A stretch of DNA of 7,841 nucleotides, from positions 1-7,841 of the forward strand of contig CAWEHT010000041.1 of the NCBI GenBank assembly GCA_963808455.1, given 5' to 3'. Positions 6,686 through 7,841 of this stretch are shown piece after piece; within the stretch, counting starts at the first letter, position 1; every line of letters begins with the position of its first letter. The translations under genes and the position numbers were made by a program. The notes beneath the pieces were generated by a model. The model worked only from the letters and a program-made list of their open reading frames with translations. It was not told the origin of the DNA and ran no database searches. Source of the stretch: CAWEHT01 sp963808455. GTDB taxonomy: Bacteria; Chloroflexota; Anaerolineae; CG2-30-64-16.

Positions 6686-7824
6686 TCAGATGGCTAGCTG
6701 CGGGTCGAAGCGCACCCCTGTTCGCGTTCGACAATCTTGCGCAGGTCTTTCTGCGTCGATTCCGGCAGCGGCTCGGCGCGGTGGCGTACCAGGATTCTCG
6801 TCGACCTTGACGGCTGCCCGTTGCTCCATCGTCGTCGAGCCTTTCTGCTGCCATCGCGAGAACGGGTTCTTGTCGATCAGTTTCGAGTAGTAAGGTTCCT
6901 TGTAATGGCGAAGCGTGTGCGGGTGGTCGAGGTAGCTGCCCGCGGGCCCCAGCTCCTCGATCACGTCGAGCGCCAGCGTCTCGTCGGTTACTGTCACGCC
7001 GGCCGTGGCCGCCCGCAGCCAGGCGATGGTATCGTCGCCGATCACCAGCTGCTGAAGCGAGCCCTGAAGCCCGGCGTCCATGAAGCCGACATCATGCACG
7101 ATGTTGGCCCCGTGCAGCAGCGCCGTGAACAGGCTCAAGGCCAGCTCGATGCCCGCCTGCTGGTCGATCACTTTAGAGTCCGTCGATCCTCCGAGGCCGA
7201 ACACCGGGAGGCCGTAGTATTTGCCCATGGATGTCGGCACACCCTGCTCGTCGGCCAGCACGTAATTGCCCACCATCGTCTGGAGGTTATACGGTCCCCC
7301 GTTCCAGCCTGGGACGGCCACCGGCGTGCCCTCGTTCACGAGTTGCGCCAGCACGATCCCCAACAGGGTGCCCGCGTTCATGGACGCCATACAGCCGGCG
7401 GTGGTCACCGGCGAGTTGACGCCACCGGCGTTGAGCGGGATGTAGAGGAGAGGCAGGCCTTTCCCGGCCAGGAACATGCACTTCTGCAAGGCCTCCTCGT
7501 TGGCGATCAGCCCCGAGGTGACGTTGATGTACAGGTCGCGAACGGCCTGCGCCGGAAAGCCTCGGCTCCGCCCGCCACCGCCTCGCACATCTCGATGGCC
7601 GCCGCGTAGCCGCCGAAGTCAGGCGAGTGAAGATGATCGGTCGGCTGTGTGGTTGAGCATGAGCTCCATCTGGTAGCGATCTGTAAGATCCGCTGGTCCA
7701 CATCGGATGGCAGGAACTGCGACATCACAAAGCTTAGCTCAGGCAGGGCGTCCTCAATGGTGGCGGCATCCACCACATCCTGCATCAGGGGGCGCCGGCG
7801 CTAGCATGTACGGGTGTCGAGTAG
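6686..7824 (-). CDS. MttB-family (trimethylamine/betaine) corrinoid methyltransferase, 5'-truncated, several frameshifts
   Basis: This is a COG5598/MttB-type methyltransferase without pyrrolysine. Family members move a methyl group from a quaternary or tertiary amine to a cognate corrinoid protein. Family-typical stretches read in order on the minus strand: LPELSFVMSQFLPSDVDQR, then YQMELMLNHTA, PIIFT, SPDFGGYAAAIEMCEAVAGG, YINVTSGLIANEEAL, GGVNSPVTTAGC, HGANIVHDVGFMD, LDVIEELGPAGSYLDHPHT and a C-terminal YYSKLIDKNPF. These pieces sit in different frames; breaks are near 7785, 7685, 7638, 7625, 7534 and 6803. With the last break corrected the C-terminus reads EILVRHRAEPLPES, and the stop is the TAG at 6696-6694 or, with one more indel, the TGA at 6688-6686. 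The ATG at 7785 is not a credible start because the MttB fold begins over 100 residues earlier, so the gene runs off the contig. No in-frame amber codon occurs where Pyl sits in true MttB. Family certain; substrate unknown. Confidence 0.88.
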
Positions 7825-7841
7825 AAAAAAAAAAAAAAAAA
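7825..7841. repeat. Terminal poly-A run (17 A), probable assembly or read-end artefact
   Basis: The last 17 bases are all A. They directly abut sequence that should encode the MttB N-terminal half but cannot do so. A homopolymer exactly at a contig end in GC-rich DNA is best explained as artefactual. Confidence 0.7.

Noticed and set aside
6694..6696. In-frame TAG near the end of the first MttB gene as a pyrrolysine codon
   Set aside because: It lies at the extreme C-terminus and is followed by a TGA. In real MttB the Pyl codon is well inside the protein. Both MttB genes read through the equivalent internal region without any stop, and no pyl genes are present.
5723..6697. Plus-strand reading frame of 324 codons opposite the PLP gene
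   Set aside because: It is a shadow of the gene encoding the SITKF and VDNT motifs on the minus strand and shows no domain of its own.
1..7841. CRISPR array, tRNA/rRNA genes, insertion sequences or riboswitches
   Set aside because: No direct repeats with spacers, transposase motifs, terminal inverted repeats or tRNA-like folds were seen. Coding sequence covers almost everything, and gene gaps are too short for a riboswitch.

Overview
This is a GC-rich bacterial contig end. All recognisable genes lie on the minus strand, so transcription runs from position 7841 towards 1. No marker gene fixes the taxonomy. The GC content, the abundance of MttB-family methyltransferases and the style of the secreted glycosidase would fit an environmental Chloroflexota (Anaerolineae/Caldilineae-like) genome or metagenome bin. 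That assignment is a weak inference.

In transcription order the window holds: (1) a 5'-truncated MttB-family corrinoid methyltransferase without pyrrolysine (7824-6686); (2) a Cys/Met-metabolism PLP enzyme of the cystathionine gamma-synthase / methionine gamma-lyase fold (6643-5398); (3) an Asp/Glu (hydantoin) racemase-superfamily protein with two candidate catalytic cysteines (5382-4596); (4) a second, divergent, complete MttB-family methyltransferase (4584-3107); (5) a PanB-type ketopantoate hydroxymethyltransferase with all expected catalytic residues (3088-2230); (6) a small single-pass membrane protein of unknown function (2208-1765); (7) a secreted clan-A, GH39-like glycoside hydrolase with a C-terminal beta-rich domain (1768-31).

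Genes 1-5 are closely spaced (gaps of about 42-50, 15, 11 and 18 nt), and genes 3-5 have strong Shine-Dalgarno sites, so they look like one operon. Two paralogous methyltransferases with an amino-acid racemase-like enzyme, a PLP lyase/synthase and a folate-dependent C1 enzyme suggest catabolism of a methylated (quaternary-N or sulfonium) amino-acid-like compound, with methyl groups passing to tetrahydrofolate. The corrinoid protein and the methyl-corrinoid:THF methyltransferase that such a pathway needs are not in the window. Genes 6-7 overlap by 4 nt, may have their own promoter, and look like a separate envelope/polysaccharide pair.

At least ten single- or double-base frame breaks are spread over six of the seven genes. 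In each case the protein continues in another frame with family-typical sequence and intact motifs. This pattern points to consensus sequencing errors, not to pseudogenes. The errors are densest near the right end, where the contig stops in a run of 17 A. Coordinates below are frame-corrected gene spans.
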